Shown: positions 39,001 to 54,000 of the stretch, piece by piece
How positions within the stretch are numbered: position 1 is the first letter of the stretch
How the letters are laid out: the number at the start of each line of letters is the position of its first letter
Assembly (NCBI RefSeq): GCF_029931775.1
Contig: NC_079320.1
Span: 51,911,521 to 51,975,520 of the forward strand
Length of the DNA stretch: 64,000 nt
Direction: 5' to 3'
Source of the DNA: Euleptes europaea
Taxonomy: Eukaryota; Chordata; Lepidosauria; Squamata; Sphaerodactylidae
Program-made: the position numbers and the translations under genes
The notes under the pieces: model-generated
Seen by the model: the letters and a program-made list of their open reading frames with translations, nothing else
What the model was told of the DNA's origin: nothing
Database searches by the model: none

Positions 39001-42000
39001 GATGATTTGAGTGCATGTGTCCTTCTTCTCATATATAATTTATTATACCATAATAAACATTACATGCATGGTGAAGTGAACTAAAAATCACATGGTCCTC
39101 TCACTCATTTCTTGACTAAAAACTGCAAATTTATGACAACTCAATGTGAACTGCTGAAAATCAAGTCCAATCTACACAGTTTGACTTCCAGATCTACAAA
39201 ACCCATCTTGAGATTAGTTATACTAGAGATACAGATAGCAGCAATAATGATAACTTATGATTCCATTAAATAGAATGCATATATATACCTCATCAAATAT
39301 AACATATTTTATCCGTTTGGCCCACTCTTGGCGATGAGGTGACAGAAGTAAAATTTCTAAACACTGAGGAACTGTTACCAGTATCTGAAACAAAATGCAA
39401 CGTTTTATAAATATTATATCTTATTAATAACAGCTTAACATCAAAATAAAATTTGGACTTATCAGTTTAATGGTAGAGTTTCATACTTGAGGAAAGGCTT
39501 TGACAATACATCGCACACAAATATATTCTTGCTTTCACTGCCCAGTTGTAAAATGTACTTCCCAGGCCTACACTAATTAAATTTGTTAATTGGATAAACA
39601 AATCAATAGGACTTACCTGACTATTCAAGGCATCATGGCGATAATCTCGAGTGAAAACACCACTCACTGTCATACCGGCTGGCAGCACTTTGTTAAATCG
39701 ATTGGATATGGTTGCCCATACTTGATTGACAAGAGCCTGAATTTAGGGAAAGCAGCATAATAATAACATAAGACATGAATACTAAACTGCCAGAAAATAC
39801 ACATATGTATATATATTTTAAAACATGCCATTTAGCTTTATTTAAATTCAAAATATTAAAAAAACCATATGATTTCTCTACTTTAATTATAATAAACCCA
39901 CAAGCCCAACATGGTTTGGTCAGATTCAGGTTAGTCAGAATGAATATTTTATAATAAAAGAAAGCAAATTATTCTGCATGGGGTTTAGGACTATCAGTTA
40001 TTTCTGTGAACTTCAGTAAGAAGTTCAGGATTTCAGAAGTTCAGAAGTAATACAATGATGCCTTTCCCCACACATTTCAAATGTAAATTATACAATTTGA
40101 GAGGAATTTCAAATGACATAAATTCATTAGCTGTTTCCCACCTTTGTAGGAGCAACATACACAACCACACCATCATCACTGTCTCTCAGGATTTTCTCCA
40201 TGCAATAGTAAGAGGCATATGTTTTTCCTGATGATGTAGGAGCAACAATTATTGCAGATTCATTATTATCCACAACGTCAAGTAGCTCTCTCTACAGATA
40301 AAGAATAGTATGATAACATGTGAAGAAACTCTTATTTACACGATCACAGTTTACTGTAAATTTATCATCATCACTTTTATATACAAATGTACACAGACAA
40401 ATTTTTCATAAATATCCATAATAGGAAGTATTAGTTGCTATGCACACCAAATACAAGTGTATAGATATTTATGATGGGGATATTCATTACGTTTTCTCAC
40501 AAATAAGATAATCAGAAATAATCACTGAGGGCCAACCTACATGATACCCTGAAGCCTCCCAGCAGCTGAAGGGAACAATATTTTAAAAGTCTTCAGGGGC
40601 CTAATTTGGCACGGGGAGAGGAAGGGCTCCTGCCTCCCCCCCCCCCCATACCATTTTCCTAAACTGAAATGGCATTGTGAGGGAGTTATTTGCCTCTTGA
40701 AAATTCCAGACCCAACTCATTTGAAACCATATTGTACAGTTTGTCCCTGAGACCTGGCTTAAGAACTAAGAACATAAGAAAAGCCATGCTGGATCAGACC
40801 AAGGCCCATCACGTCCAGCAGTCTGTTCTCAAAATGGCCAACCAGATGCCTCTATGAAGCCCAAATTGAGACTCTGGCTGTGAATACTTAATGTGAATAC
40901 TTAATGGGTGAACCCGGGCCAGTATTTCTTTCTCTCCTACCTCACAGGATTATTGTGAAGAAAAATGGGATGACTCCATACATGGATGTCCCCTTGATAT
41001 CATTGGTGAAACGCTGGGATATAAATGTAAAGCATTATTCTTGTAGGTCTTACAAAAAGCAGTAGTTATCAATGTCATGGGTAACCATTCTTATCAGGCA
41101 ATTTCTTACCAAATTCGCCCCCACCAAACTGCTTTCACCCTTGTGTAGATATCTGTATCTTCTTCCCATCAGAAGTAAAAGAGCTTGAGGGGAAAATTTT
41201 CTATGTGAAAAGGAGATGAGGGGAATGGGACTTTCCCCTTCTCACCAGCTTTCCCCTTAAACTGAAGCATCAGCCCAAGCTTCTAAAAACAATGCAATGA
41301 CATATAACTCAGAGTTTTATGCCAAGGACAAACAAAAGAAAAATCCAACTAACAAAAGAGGTCTAGAACTACACTGTCAACCCTAACCTGTGTCCATGTT
41401 TTTAATATAAACTCTTTGAAGTAACTTTTTCATAAAAATAGGATAATTCCGTTTGGTATGTGTTTTCTACCTGCCATGTATCTGGAATAAAATGTTGCAC
41501 TCTGGGATCAGGATCATTTCTCTCTTCCCGTATGAGATAGTGACCCATATACTGTAACTGAAACCGAGAAGACCCGATGCCAACAGCGTATTTTGAAAGC
41601 TTCTTTTTCAGCTTCTTTCTCTCATCTTCAGAATCCTGGAAGCAGAGAATTCAATCTAGCTGCATCTTTAAAAATTAATATTTTTCTTTCCCATAATACA
41701 ATAAATGCCAGCATTTATCCAAAGAAATGTTAGCAGAGTTCATTTCCTGTGACTACTGTTGCAAGGACCACTGTCCATAACGCATAGCACCCAATATGGC
41801 ATGATCCATGTGTAATCATGTTTGCTACTGTCTCCCACTTTGAACTACCATTCTATAAACCTTATTTAATTGAAAAGTTTACACCAATAGTGCAGTGCTA
41901 GCACCATGCAGTGTACAAGCAGAAACAGCACTTTGGACACAATGCAGTTTTCTCTGCCCAGCAGTCAACTGCAATTTAAAAAACAAAACAAAAAAAACCT

Positions 42001-45000
42001 TCCAGTAACCTTTATGCTAATAGAAGTGGACCACAAACTACACATCATCATTTTAGTACTTCCGTATTGTGTCATAATTGTTAAGAAATGCAAACAGGCA
42101 GCTAACTTGTAAGGAGACCATCACAGATTTGCCATATTACAGCTAAAGTTTTTTTCAACCGGAGCAGCTTGCTTCAGAAAATCTAACTGAAATACATTTA
42201 CATGCAAACAGTACCATAATTATACATTTTACCTTGAGGTACTTTAAAGTAGCTGCCAAGTTGTCAAATCCAAGGGCCCTAAGGTATTTGCCAATCTGTT
42301 GGAAATCAGTCTCCTTTAATAAATCATCATACTTTATAAGCATTGAGTGGATAATTCTCATAACTTCAACTGCTTCGTCTAAATTTGTGGAGATTTTACC
42401 TAGAGGGGGGGGGGAAGCACAAATGACATATTTTTCTGGATTCTCCCCATATTTAATTTCCTTCTTTATGCATTTAACTCTTATAATGTTATCAAAGATC
42501 TATGTTATTTCTCTTTTCCAGTAACCAAATACTCTCTGAACAGGCAGCTCTTTCCTTTTCCCATTTCTTTTTCTAATAAGCCATATTAAGAAACAGCCTT
42601 CTTATAAAAGCCGTACTAGTTTTCCAGATTACTAAATCAAACATACTCACTGTTGTATTGATCTCAAAAAAATTTTTGCAACTCCTCTCATATCTTGTTT
42701 TTTACTTAAATAGCATAAATGAGATTATTATTTAGTCTCCAGTTAAAAGAGAATACCAGAAAGACTTACTTTCATTACTCTTACTTGATCTGGCTTGATT
42801 ATTACTGCATTATGATATTCACGTAAAATCAGTTTATGATCTACAAATTCTAAGATCAGAGACTTACTTTTTTTAATGAATACTGGCAATTTAGAGAACC
42901 TGCTAAGCCTATTGTTACAATGCTCCAGTGATATACTGATATTTTAATGACATTTTTAAAAGGGGGAGAGTGCTGTGATGCCACCAATGGAAAAAACTGA
43001 TTCCAATGCTTGTGGATTGACTCCCAAGAAAATCAGGAGTAAATCAAAAGTGCAGAAAAGCCCTGGCTATAATTACTCAGTGGTAAAAAAGCCAGATCTA
43101 TTCATATTCTTTGATTTGCATCATATCCAAAAACTGCATTCTGGTGAGTCTTAGTTAAACTAAGCTCTGTACTCAAATCTCCACACTATTCCCTCATTCC
43201 ATCAGTATCTTCATCTATGTATTTTTCAAGTACGGGTAACACATGATCCAAATGTGTCCACAATTGTTGTATATTACAATTATATAATTATTTTTTAAAA
43301 ATATTTTAATGTCAAAGCTTCCTACAAAAGCTCAAGCATAATTTCTCCAGGCCCAATACCTTGTTATACACACACTCCCATATACATATATGAACAATTA
43401 TATGAGGCTCAAAAAAAGATGCCTATTATACTACTAAAATGACATAAACAGACCATACCATGATATTAGGGTTGCCAGGTCCCTCTTCGCTACCGGTGGG
43501 AGGATTTGGGGGCAGAGCCTAAGGAGACCAGGGTTTGGGAAGGGGAGGGACTTCAATGCCACAGAGTCCAATTGCCAAAGTGGCCATTTTCTCCAGGTGA
43601 ACCAATCTCTATCGGCTGGAGATCGGTTGTAACAGCAGGAGAGCTCCAGCTACTACCTGAAGGTTGGCAACCCTACATGATATGTACTCACAGACCAGCC
43701 AGAGTCTCACCTGGATCCCATCAAAATATACTTGTTTACGTGTATAAGGTCTTCTTCAAAACAACAGCATGTTATACATTCTCATACCTTTATCACAGCA
43801 TTCCATCCACATGCCAAAACAAACATTCAGTGCTGCCATCTCAGCGGTACATTTCACAGATGCACTTCGACAGTTTTTCAGAAATTCCTGTAGATACTTC
43901 ATGCCAGAGGTCACATTTTCTTTAATTTTTTCTTCAACTGTCACTGAAAGTGTAGCCCAACGACGCTCTTCTTTTTTGCTTTCTTCAGCTTGCCTTCTTT
44001 TCTGATTTTCCTCAACTATCATTTCTGCTTTTGTCTTCTGTGACCAAAGAGAATAACATAACATCAGTCCAACTGCTTTTGCTGTATTTTAGCTCTGTAA
44101 GGAAAAGGCTGTTTTGGTAGGGTTGTTTTTTAAAAAATGACAGAGCAAGTATCTAACCGAGGGTTGCCAACTGCCAGGTAGTAGAAGGAGATCTCCTGCT
44201 AATTCAACTGATCTCCAGCCGATAGAGATCAGATCACCTGGAGAAAAATGGCCACTTTGGCAATTGAACTCTATGGCATTGAAATCCCTCCCCTCCCCAA
44301 ACCCTGCCCTCTTCAGGCTCCACCCCAAAAACCTCCTGCCGGTGGCAAAGAGGGACCTTATAAGCCTAATCTAACCTTGGTTGTAGACCAAGGCCAGAAG
44401 ATTGGTAGACAAACTGACATTGGTATATAGAGCTCAATACATCCAAAAGGCCAGAGCTCACTTACAACAACTACCTATAGCACTCAGAAATACCTGAACT
44501 AATAGTAACCAAAATATTACTATTTACTAAATATACAGGTACCTGGGGAGAGGCCATGGCTCTGTGGTACAGTATCTGCTTACAAAGAGAAAGAGCACAA
44601 AGAGTGTCAAGTTACAGACAGAAGTTAAAATCAGAGGGGTGGCAGACTGTTTTAGCAAAATTCCCCAGGAGGTGGGATAGGCCTTAAAGAATAACAAAAA
44701 AATTATTTCAAAATGAGCTTTTGTGAGTCAGAGCTTACTTAAATTTCAGCTCTATGCATTTTAGTTTTTAGTAAACATGAGCACTGCCTCAACAAGCTCA
44801 TGCTGGAATATAGTACTTAAGTTAAAATCCACTTAAGTTATTATCAGTACGCATATATTAAGGAAATAAACAGGACAGCTAAAAGTTGAAAAGTCAACAT
44901 AAAACCATTGATAATGAATACATACATAGAGAGACTTACATGTGTTTGCTTGCTCTTCCTGGGATCAACATAAGCCTTCTTTGGGCTATATGGCTGAGTA

Positions 45001-48000
45001 ACAATTGTTTTTGAATTGATACCTTCCAGTGATTGCCCATAAAAACGCTGATATGTTTGGAATTTTTGTTTGTTTCGCAGAGCCCTTGGGTCTTTGGCTG
45101 CTCAAACAAGAAACATTGATGGGAGTCATACACATGTAGCCCCAATCCTTGTAACATTACATCTCTAGATTGCGTTCTCAGCTAGACTTCTGTGAGATCC
45201 AATGCCTCTGTTTTGTGGCTCCAATTCATATTCCCCAATCTCCTACTATTCTCCTTCAGTTCTTCACTGCTGAATTTTGCCTGGAGATCGGCTGCAGAAG
45301 GATGCAGAACTGCACCGTATTTATCAGGTTTGGATTTATTAACCTGAATTTTTCAAATAACTGGAAAAAACCGAATTAAGTATTCAGCTTTTTTCAGTTT
45401 TTTTTTTTTTAATTCCTGGTCTATTAAACCTGATCTTGCAAAATACCAGAAAAAAAATTGGTGAACACCCCTACTTACAACTAAACCAATAAATTACCAA
45501 TATGAAAACAACAAGCCCAGTGACATAAAAACAGAATAAAACTGTCCATACAATAGATCTCGGACCTCAAGTAGACCATAAAACAGCTGGAAAGATTAGT
45601 CCCCTAATTAAAAGCCTGAGTGAAAAGGTATGTTTTGGGTTCACATCTAAAAGACAGTAAAGTAGGTAGTGGGCAAGTCTCAAAGAAAAAGGAATTCCAA
45701 AGGCAAGGTGCCACCACAAAAAAAATGCCTTTTCTCTGGTTGCCACCCTAATCACCTCACCTCAGAAGGCATGGGCACAAATAATAGGGCTTGAGAGGCA
45801 TGATGGACAAATAGTCAGGACACAGTCATTCAGGTATACTGGTCTCAAGCCATTAAAGGTAATAATGAGCACTTTTAATTGTGCCTGGAAACAGATGGGT
45901 AGACTGTGAGATATGATACTATTAAACATTTTACTGCATAATCTTAGGTCCTCTCTCTGAATGGTTTAGGATGCCACCCAAACTCTACAACTGTGTATCC
46001 CCAAGATAATACTAAGCAGTGTACCTCAAAACTATACTGGACTATCTGAAGATATGCCACCACCAGGTCAGTGTAATTCTCATGCCAGCTTAGAGGACTT
46101 TGGTGGTAGGAGAGGATTTTGGGGTTTGAACCCCAAAGGAATGCACACTTAACACAAAGGGGCCATTTTACCCAAACACCCAAGAGAGAACAAATGTTGG
46201 TGCAGCATATTTCTAACACTGCTGTTAAGGTTGCCAACAGTCTGGAGAAAAAATGCCCTGCCCCTTTAGCAGAAGCTTAATAGGGTATTATTTACAAGGT
46301 GATATTATTTAGAATTTTCCATGAAAGTTCCTAGTACTCATGTTTAAGTATTGGCTCAGTTACTTTATGTCCCCAAGCAGGTTCATTGGGGAGAATGCAT
46401 GAGCACCATGTTTAGCATTTGCTGTTACTGTGGAACATTATTCTCATAATGACCATAAAGACTGCTGGGATTAATAGAAGGTGGTGGTGGTAATGAATCC
46501 CTGGAATATAGCTGACAGTGACTGGCATGTGGGGAAGCCAGTGCCGGATTTACGTATAAGCTAAACAACCTATAGCTTAGGGGCCCACTCTCTTGGGGCC
46601 CCCAAAAAAATTTAAAGGAAAAAAAACTGGATGTACATTTCCAAAATATAAGATAAAAAACAAATAACATAAAACCTACATACAACAACAGTGTTTTGTG
46701 TTGTTTAGGCTCCTATGCTGTAAGTAATGGGTCCAGCCTGCTAGCCTGCTCCTTAAAATATCACTAGTTTGCTCATTTCTATATATAGGGTGCCTACATT
46801 CTGCAAGGACTGGTTGCATGGCAACATGTAGCATGCAGCTACAGACTACAGTGCAGCACAATTGAATGTAGGTCAAGCTGTTGTACCTGTTATCTAATAT
46901 TAAAGAGTGCTTGTAGACTGATGATCAGGCAGCATAGACTAAGGGTATGAGTCTTATGCCTACTGACTGATTTCATGTAATACATCATTTATTTTGATCC
47001 CATTATAAAATTACTTTAGAAAAATATTAATCTTTATTATGTAGTAGTAGGCCTATATTATTATTTACTAGCTCAGTTCCCTATTACCCCCACTTGCTAT
47101 ATATAAATATTATATTATAATATATATAATTTTTCTTACATTTTCCAAAATGTCAACCAGAAGTTACAAAAGTGGAGCTCAAAAGAGGAAGGAGAAGCAG
47201 AAAGCTGAAGAAGAGCATAGCAAATTACCAAAATTAGATAGCTTCTTTACAAAGACAGATAAGGGCCTGATAAATCCAAAGCCTATACCACAGTGAGTCA
47301 GTGATGTGATATTCGTCCCATTCCTGATACAGAACCTGGTACATCTAGTTCTATAGAATCTGCTTCAATGACTGAAGCAAGAAATATTCAGATTGACCAA
47401 CCAGAGAGTAGTACAAGCACAGAAGATTCAACATCAAAATACAAACAGAATGATGTTGGGCTATGGGGTGATTTAAGCAAAGATGACATTGTATACTGGG
47501 TAGAAAAAGGTCCGTCAGAGTGTCATCACTCAGATGGTTCATTTGAAAAGTCAAAGAGGTCTTTTACAAACCAAGACAGATATTGTTCAAAGAGCTTGTT
47601 CTATCCCAAACAGGCTAATGGTGAAAAATACTGCAGAGAATGGTTAGTATATTCACCAGAAACTGGTCGTGTATACTGTTTTGTGTACAAACTCTTTTCA
47701 AATTCTTCCACACGATTATCATCAGATGGATTTTCTGATTGGCGCAACACCTATTTAGTTCAAAGTCATGAAAACTCTTCAGACCATAGAACAGCTTCAG
47801 TAGCATATCTTACAAGAAGAAACTATGGCTCAACAATTGAGGATCAGGTGTCACATCCTATCTTTCTAAAAAAATATGTGATGAATTCATCCAAATGATG
47901 GCATTTAAAGTAAGAGAATCAATTTTGGATTATTTAAAAACTGCAGGGTACTTCAGTTTATCTGTAGATTCCACTCCAGACCTGTCCCATGTTGATCAGC

Positions 48001-51000
48001 TCACTGTTATTGTAAGGTATGTCTCACCAGATGATGGGCTCCCTATTGAACGTTTTCTAACCTTCCTAGAGATGGGTAGCCACACAGGGGAAAGTATGGC
48101 TAAGATGGTGCATGACTACCTTACAAATGAATGCAAAATAGATTTTAGTAAGTGTTGAGGCCAGTCATATGATAATGCTGCCAATATGTCTGGCAAATAC
48201 AAGGGTATGCAAGAAATAATATTGAAGATTAATAAGTATGCTATGTATATTCCATGTGCAGGTCATTCCTTGAATCTTGTTGGTAGAGCAGCAGTTAACT
48301 GTTGCTTCGATGCAGTAAACTTTTTTGGAATTGTTCAAGAAATATATGATTTCTTTTCATCATCTAGACATAGATGGGCAGTGCTGTTGTCATTCTTCAA
48401 AGAAGATTCAAAAGTTCCAAAGTCTTTGTCAAAGACTAGATGGGAAGCTCATTCAAGGGCCACAAGTGCAATAAAAAGGTAAAGGTCCCCTGTGCAAGCA
48501 CCGGGTCATTCCTGACCCATGGGGTGACGTCACATCCCAACGTTTCCAAGGCAGACTTTGTTTACGGGGTGGTTTGCCAGTGCCTTCCCCAGTCATCTTC
48601 CCTTTACCCCCAGCAAGCTGTGTACTCATTTCACCAACCTCGGAAGGCTGGAAGGCTGAGTCAACCTTGAGCCGGCTACCTGAAACCGACTTCCATCGGG
48701 ATCGAACTCAGGTCGTGAGCAGAGCTTTTGACTGCAGTACTGCAGCTTAACACTCTGCGCCACGGGGCTCCTTGTGCAATACTTGACAAGTGCAATACTT
48801 GACAGTTATGATGGAATAATTTCTGCATTGCATCAGCTGCATATTGATACCACAGAGAAGGGTGAAACAAGAAATCAAGCCAGAAACATTTTGAATAAAA
48901 TGGAGGAACTTGAATTTATGGTAATGTTATATTTGTGGAGTTATTTGCTGGATGAATTTCACAAGTCTAGTCAGTCACTGCAAGACTCCAAAATTAGCCT
49001 AGATGTATGTAGTAAATTGTATGCTTCACTTTCTAATTTTGTTAAAGGTTCCAGAGATCTTTTTGATCATTTTGAAGAACAGTCAAAGGACAAATTGCCT
49101 GATGTTGATTACAAGAAAAGCAGAAGGAGGCATATAGCTGAAGATGAAGATGAAGCTTTAGAGAACCTTGAGCCAAGAGACAAGTTCAGAATCAAAGCAT
49201 TTATACCTGTGATGGATGCATTAGAATCAAATCTGGCACAAAGGGCATCAGTATACAATGGCGCTGCAAAAAAAATTTCATTCTTAACAAAATTAGATGC
49301 TACAGAAGAGGAGATTCGAGAAGTTAATGCTTTAAGCCAAACATATCCTGAAGATGTGGACATGAACCTTGTTGGAGAACTCAAGCATTTTCATCAATAT
49401 GTTAGACATAGTCAAAGCCATGAACATGATAATCTGACACATCAGGATCTGTACCAAGTAATATTTAATGACCATGTCCAATCAGCATTCCTAATGTAGA
49501 AGCAATTCTGATAATGTTCCTTTGTATGATGATTGCAAATTGCCATGGAGAACGATCTTTTTCTCAGCTGAAGAGGATAAAAAATGAATTTAGAACACTG
49601 TCTCAAGATAAATTATGTCACCTCAGCCTCATGTGCAAAAAAGTGACAAGCTACGCAGTTTATCATTTGATGTTATCATCAGTGACTTTGCTTTGGCTAA
49701 GGTAAGAAGTATTGTAATTTAGATCATCAATACCATATTTTACACTCACTAAGTGTAACAGGGTACAAAGGTCTGCTATCCTAATGAACAGTGTGGACTA
49801 CTTAATTTCATATTAATAAAGCTATTTATAATTATTAGTAGTTTGCATCATATATGTACACCTATTATTATTCCATGTTATAGCAAGTTTCGAGAGACTA
49901 GATTATGAGTCTTTGTAAATTGTGTTTCTAAAGGAACTTTTGTTTTTGCCAAATGCCAATGTGTTTGCATTATTAAGTTTGTTATGAATAAAAAATCATT
50001 TTAAGATAGAACTTAATAATTATTTCACTATTAATATAATTCTTCTTAATTGTATTTCAGTTCAATAATTACTTTGATAAAATACGTATTTCGTTATGTG
50101 CAAATGGCTTTAGATACCTATTATGTCCATAAATTACCATATATTCAACACAAAAAACAGCAACAATTTGTTGTTGACAAAGGACAGCTGGACATATAAA
50201 GGGCCCCATTACCTTCAATAGTTTAAGGCCTCATCAAACCTAAATCCGGCCCTGGGGGAAGCCAATCCTTAGGACAGATGTACTCACAATTTATCTGTGT
50301 CTCACGAGAACTCATACCCTGCCAGAAATTGTGTTAGTCTATAAGGTGCTACTGGAAACGTGTTCTTTTCTACTGCTGTTGACAGAGTAACACGGCTACC
50401 CATTGTGATCGCTTTCCTAGAAAAAAATGGTCCAGCCCTCACATGCAAAAGTTCTGTAGGTACACTGATGCAAGCAAGATCTACACTGAAGGAAGAATTT
50501 TTATTTTTACCATCTAACTGTCCCTTGGTCCTTTCATAATCATCACTGAGAGGTCTTCTTGAATGCCAGTGCAGACGTTCATCAAAATCTTTCTGTTTTT
50601 TTAATGAAACAACCACTGGATCATCACTATGAAACAAAAAGAATATATAGTTAATATATTATGATATTTAAATTACTTACAGCCCATTCCTGACCTGAAA
50701 GGGCGAAAGTTCTTTGGACGCTAGGAAAAGACGGTGCCGGTGTAAGTGGCATGGCCACTGCTGGCCATGCCACTTATGCTGTCCAGGTTGGCACCTTGCC
50801 CCCATTCCTTGAAAATGGAGAGAACTTTGTTTTCACATTATCTTAATGGGTGTGTGCAAGGTCTCATTATGTTTCTATACAAAGGGCTTTCAGAACCCAT
50901 GAAGTATTCTTCCAAACCCCAGGTGCCACTATTTTGAGAAATGGTGGACTGTTATGTTGACAGATACCCAGCCATTCCTGGTGATTGGTGCTCTCTACAG

Positions 51001-54000
51001 AGAGGAGTTATCTCAACGTAACATTAGGACTCACTGAGGGCGATGCAACTTGTCCCTTGATTCTCCCTTAAGTGGTAGAGAAAGTTTGTATATAGAAACC
51101 AACTCTTCTTTTTCTGTAAATATGTGTATTATCATAATTGTACATTATTTTGATCTGATCTACAGGTCAAATTTTAAATATTTTAGATACTGTTTCTACA
51201 TGTTTTATACCTTGCATACTTTTTCATTCTTGATGCAAGCAGTCCATGTTTCTGATGTAATAAAGCTGTTGTACATAATGATCTTATTCTATATATATTA
51301 ATAAAAATCAAAGTAAGAGATACCTTTTCAAAAACGGCAGGTCAGTTAAAATGTCTCCAGTAAATTTATCCACTAAGGTATTTTTAACTGGTATAAGTCC
51401 TGGATTGGGAAATGTCTTTTTGGATTCCTTGCCTTTACCAAGAAAAATGAAATATTGTTTTTGAACATATTGAACAATTAAAAAAAATGTATTGGCAAAA
51501 ATTGCTTGTACAAATATGACACATGTAGCTAGTTAAAATATAAACTATAGTTAAAATATAAATAGAAAGTAAGACTAGCATCCAGTGTTACGTTTATGCT
51601 GGCAACAGCAACTTGATGTTATTTATTACAATTCACTCTTTTCTCTAAAGAAAAAAAGACTAGGTGAATGCTATAGGGACTGGTGAACCATCACAAACAT
51701 GCAACCAAAATAACTGTGCTGAAATGGAGCAATCATAATAATATATACATAGAGATTCTTTTAAATTAATTAAAAATGCAGTAGCTTCAAAGTAACTCCA
51801 GAGTCAGCATAGTAGCATATGGCAGCATAGTAGTATCAAATACCCAAGCTACCCAGCATCCAGTCAATTGATATAATGATGTGGCAAAGTAGCTATGAAA
51901 GATGTTACCTTTGCTAGTTAAACCCTTCTTTTCAAGAAAATGTTTAGGAGTTGTACGTAGAGGAAAAGAATCTCCAATACTGCATGTTCCTATCAGTGTT
52001 GTAATGTGTTTCCACAAAAGTTCATAATCTCTTTTAATTTTTGTTCCTATATCCAAATCAAACCCTAAGAATAATATATTGTAAATATTAACATATAAAA
52101 AGACAGTTTTATTTAGAAATATAACAATTCAACCACAACAATCAGGGGCAATATCTCCTCTCCCCCCTCTGACCCCCCCCCCCGGCTTCAGGTTTCCCCC
52201 TTTCCTTCTTCTGGAAGCCCAAACAACCTATCCCCTATATTTGGGTCCTTCTCCCAAATATCCTTCTCAGTTCTCCCAACTCCTTCCTTCCCTTCCTGTT
52301 GCAGATTTTCCCCTTTACCTACTTCCTTACCACCCTCCAGCCCACATTCCCCCTCTCTTCTTTCCTCCCTCTAGCTACATTCCTCCATCTTTCTTGTCCT
52401 TCTTGCTTACCCACTCCTCCACCAACACACACCTGCAGTTTTACAGTGAAAAGACACCAACCATTTAGCATTACCTAGCCACTCAAAATGGCTGCTGAGA
52501 TCATATGAGGTTATCCCATGAGATTTTTGCATTTTAAAACTTTTAACCCATCCTTAAAAAAAAACAAAAAAAACCCTAAGAAATATCTCCCTTGTATGTC
52601 CTAGGCTTGAGTGTGCAGGCTTTTTTGATCCGCACTCTGGGATCGGGTACATAATTAATATAGAAATAGTCAAAGTCAGATTAACACTTCAGCTACAATC
52701 CGACACAGAAAATCAAATTAGACAGCCAACGAAGACTGGTTCTGGAAACTCGGAGCCAAACTACAAGTGGCAGCATTCATGGGTCCATCCCATGGCTGCT
52801 GAAACCATTGTAGAAGCAGTTATAGTTCTTTAAAAATTGCCTCAAGGCCCCAGTCTGGATTGGGCATGTGGCGTGGCAGCCCCAGGAGTTCTAGTTCCCC
52901 TCCCTGCATTCTTTCAGTTGCAGCCCCCCCCCCCAAATGGCTGTTTCTGCACTTCAAAAAGTGCAGGGGGGAACAAAAGCTCCTGGGTCCTGCTGTGCCA
53001 TGTGCCCAATCCAGATCAGGGCCTTGCAACAATATTTTTAAAACTACAACTGCTTCTAAAATGGTGTCAGCAGCCACAAGAGGTATGCCAAAATATACCC
53101 TAAGAGGTATGCCAAAATATGAAAAGTGATGGAATGAGACTTGGAGGGCACTAGTGGTAGGCAGGGTCCTTTTCTCCCAACTGGTACTTTCCCCCCACCT
53201 CCACAATCTCCTCACTGAATCCATTGTATTTCCCAGCCCCACCTTGTATCTGGGCACTCCACATGGGAAAGGCAACTTGAAGGAGTGCATGGAAGAGTCA
53301 TCAGATGGGAGAAGGTTAGACACCATTGTGCCTCACCACCATTATTTAGATGTTTGATATTGACTTACACTACCAGACTTCTCTTCTACTTTATACGGAC
53401 TTGTAACCTTTGGTCTGTTTCTGACAAGGGAAGATGGAGGGAATTTCCACCATTTTTAGACTCACCCCCATTTCACCCCTTATACTGTTCATGAGGAGCC
53501 CTTCACTCCCAGGAACAAACTGTCAGGGGGTTTAGTGGGGCTTCAGCAGCAGCAGGAGGCAGAACAGTCCTGCTTTGTGAGCTCTTCTCTACTGACAGAC
53601 CTCATAGGATACAAGCAATGAAGTTTAACCCAAAGTTAAAGTCAGTTAAATGGGCAGAAATCAATGGTTTTAAGTATGCTTTATTGCCACACAGGATTGA
53701 GAGATTTGAGCTCCTCAGTTTGTGCCTGTGCAAGTGACTCTAGAATTTTTCTGCATTGTTTCATTTGGCATACCCCCGCAAACTGCTGTTTGCCCTTCTC
53801 CCTGGTGTTGGTATTGTATGTTTATGCACTTTTACTGGATTATTTTATAATTATAAACGCTGCTTTTAATGTTAAAATCTTTTCATGTTCATCACCTTGG
53901 AGACCCTAATCAGGTGGAAAGGCAGCATTAGAATGTTTTAAATAAATAAAGTATATATGTTTTTAATTGGGGAAAAAACAGTCTCGTTGGCTAAGAATGT

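Larger units (their letters stand above)
46539..50254 (+). mobile_element. hAT DNA transposon, near full length, inactive
   Basis: Ends CAGTGCCGGATTTA and, inverted, CAGGGCCGGATTTA, flanked by the perfect 8-bp duplication GGGGAAGC (46531-46538 and 50255-50262). It is 3716 bp including a nested SINE of about 300 bp. It carries one broken transposase on the plus strand, opposite to DDX60, and lies in the intron between exons 10 and 9. Confidence 0.93.

Noticed and set aside
47368-49705. A domesticated ZMYM-like host gene
   Set aside because: It is enclosed by hAT inverted ends and an 8-bp duplication, and is broken by stops, a frame change and a SINE.
52241-52468. Proline/serine-rich open frame
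   Set aside because: Translation of a pyrimidine-rich low-complexity tract.
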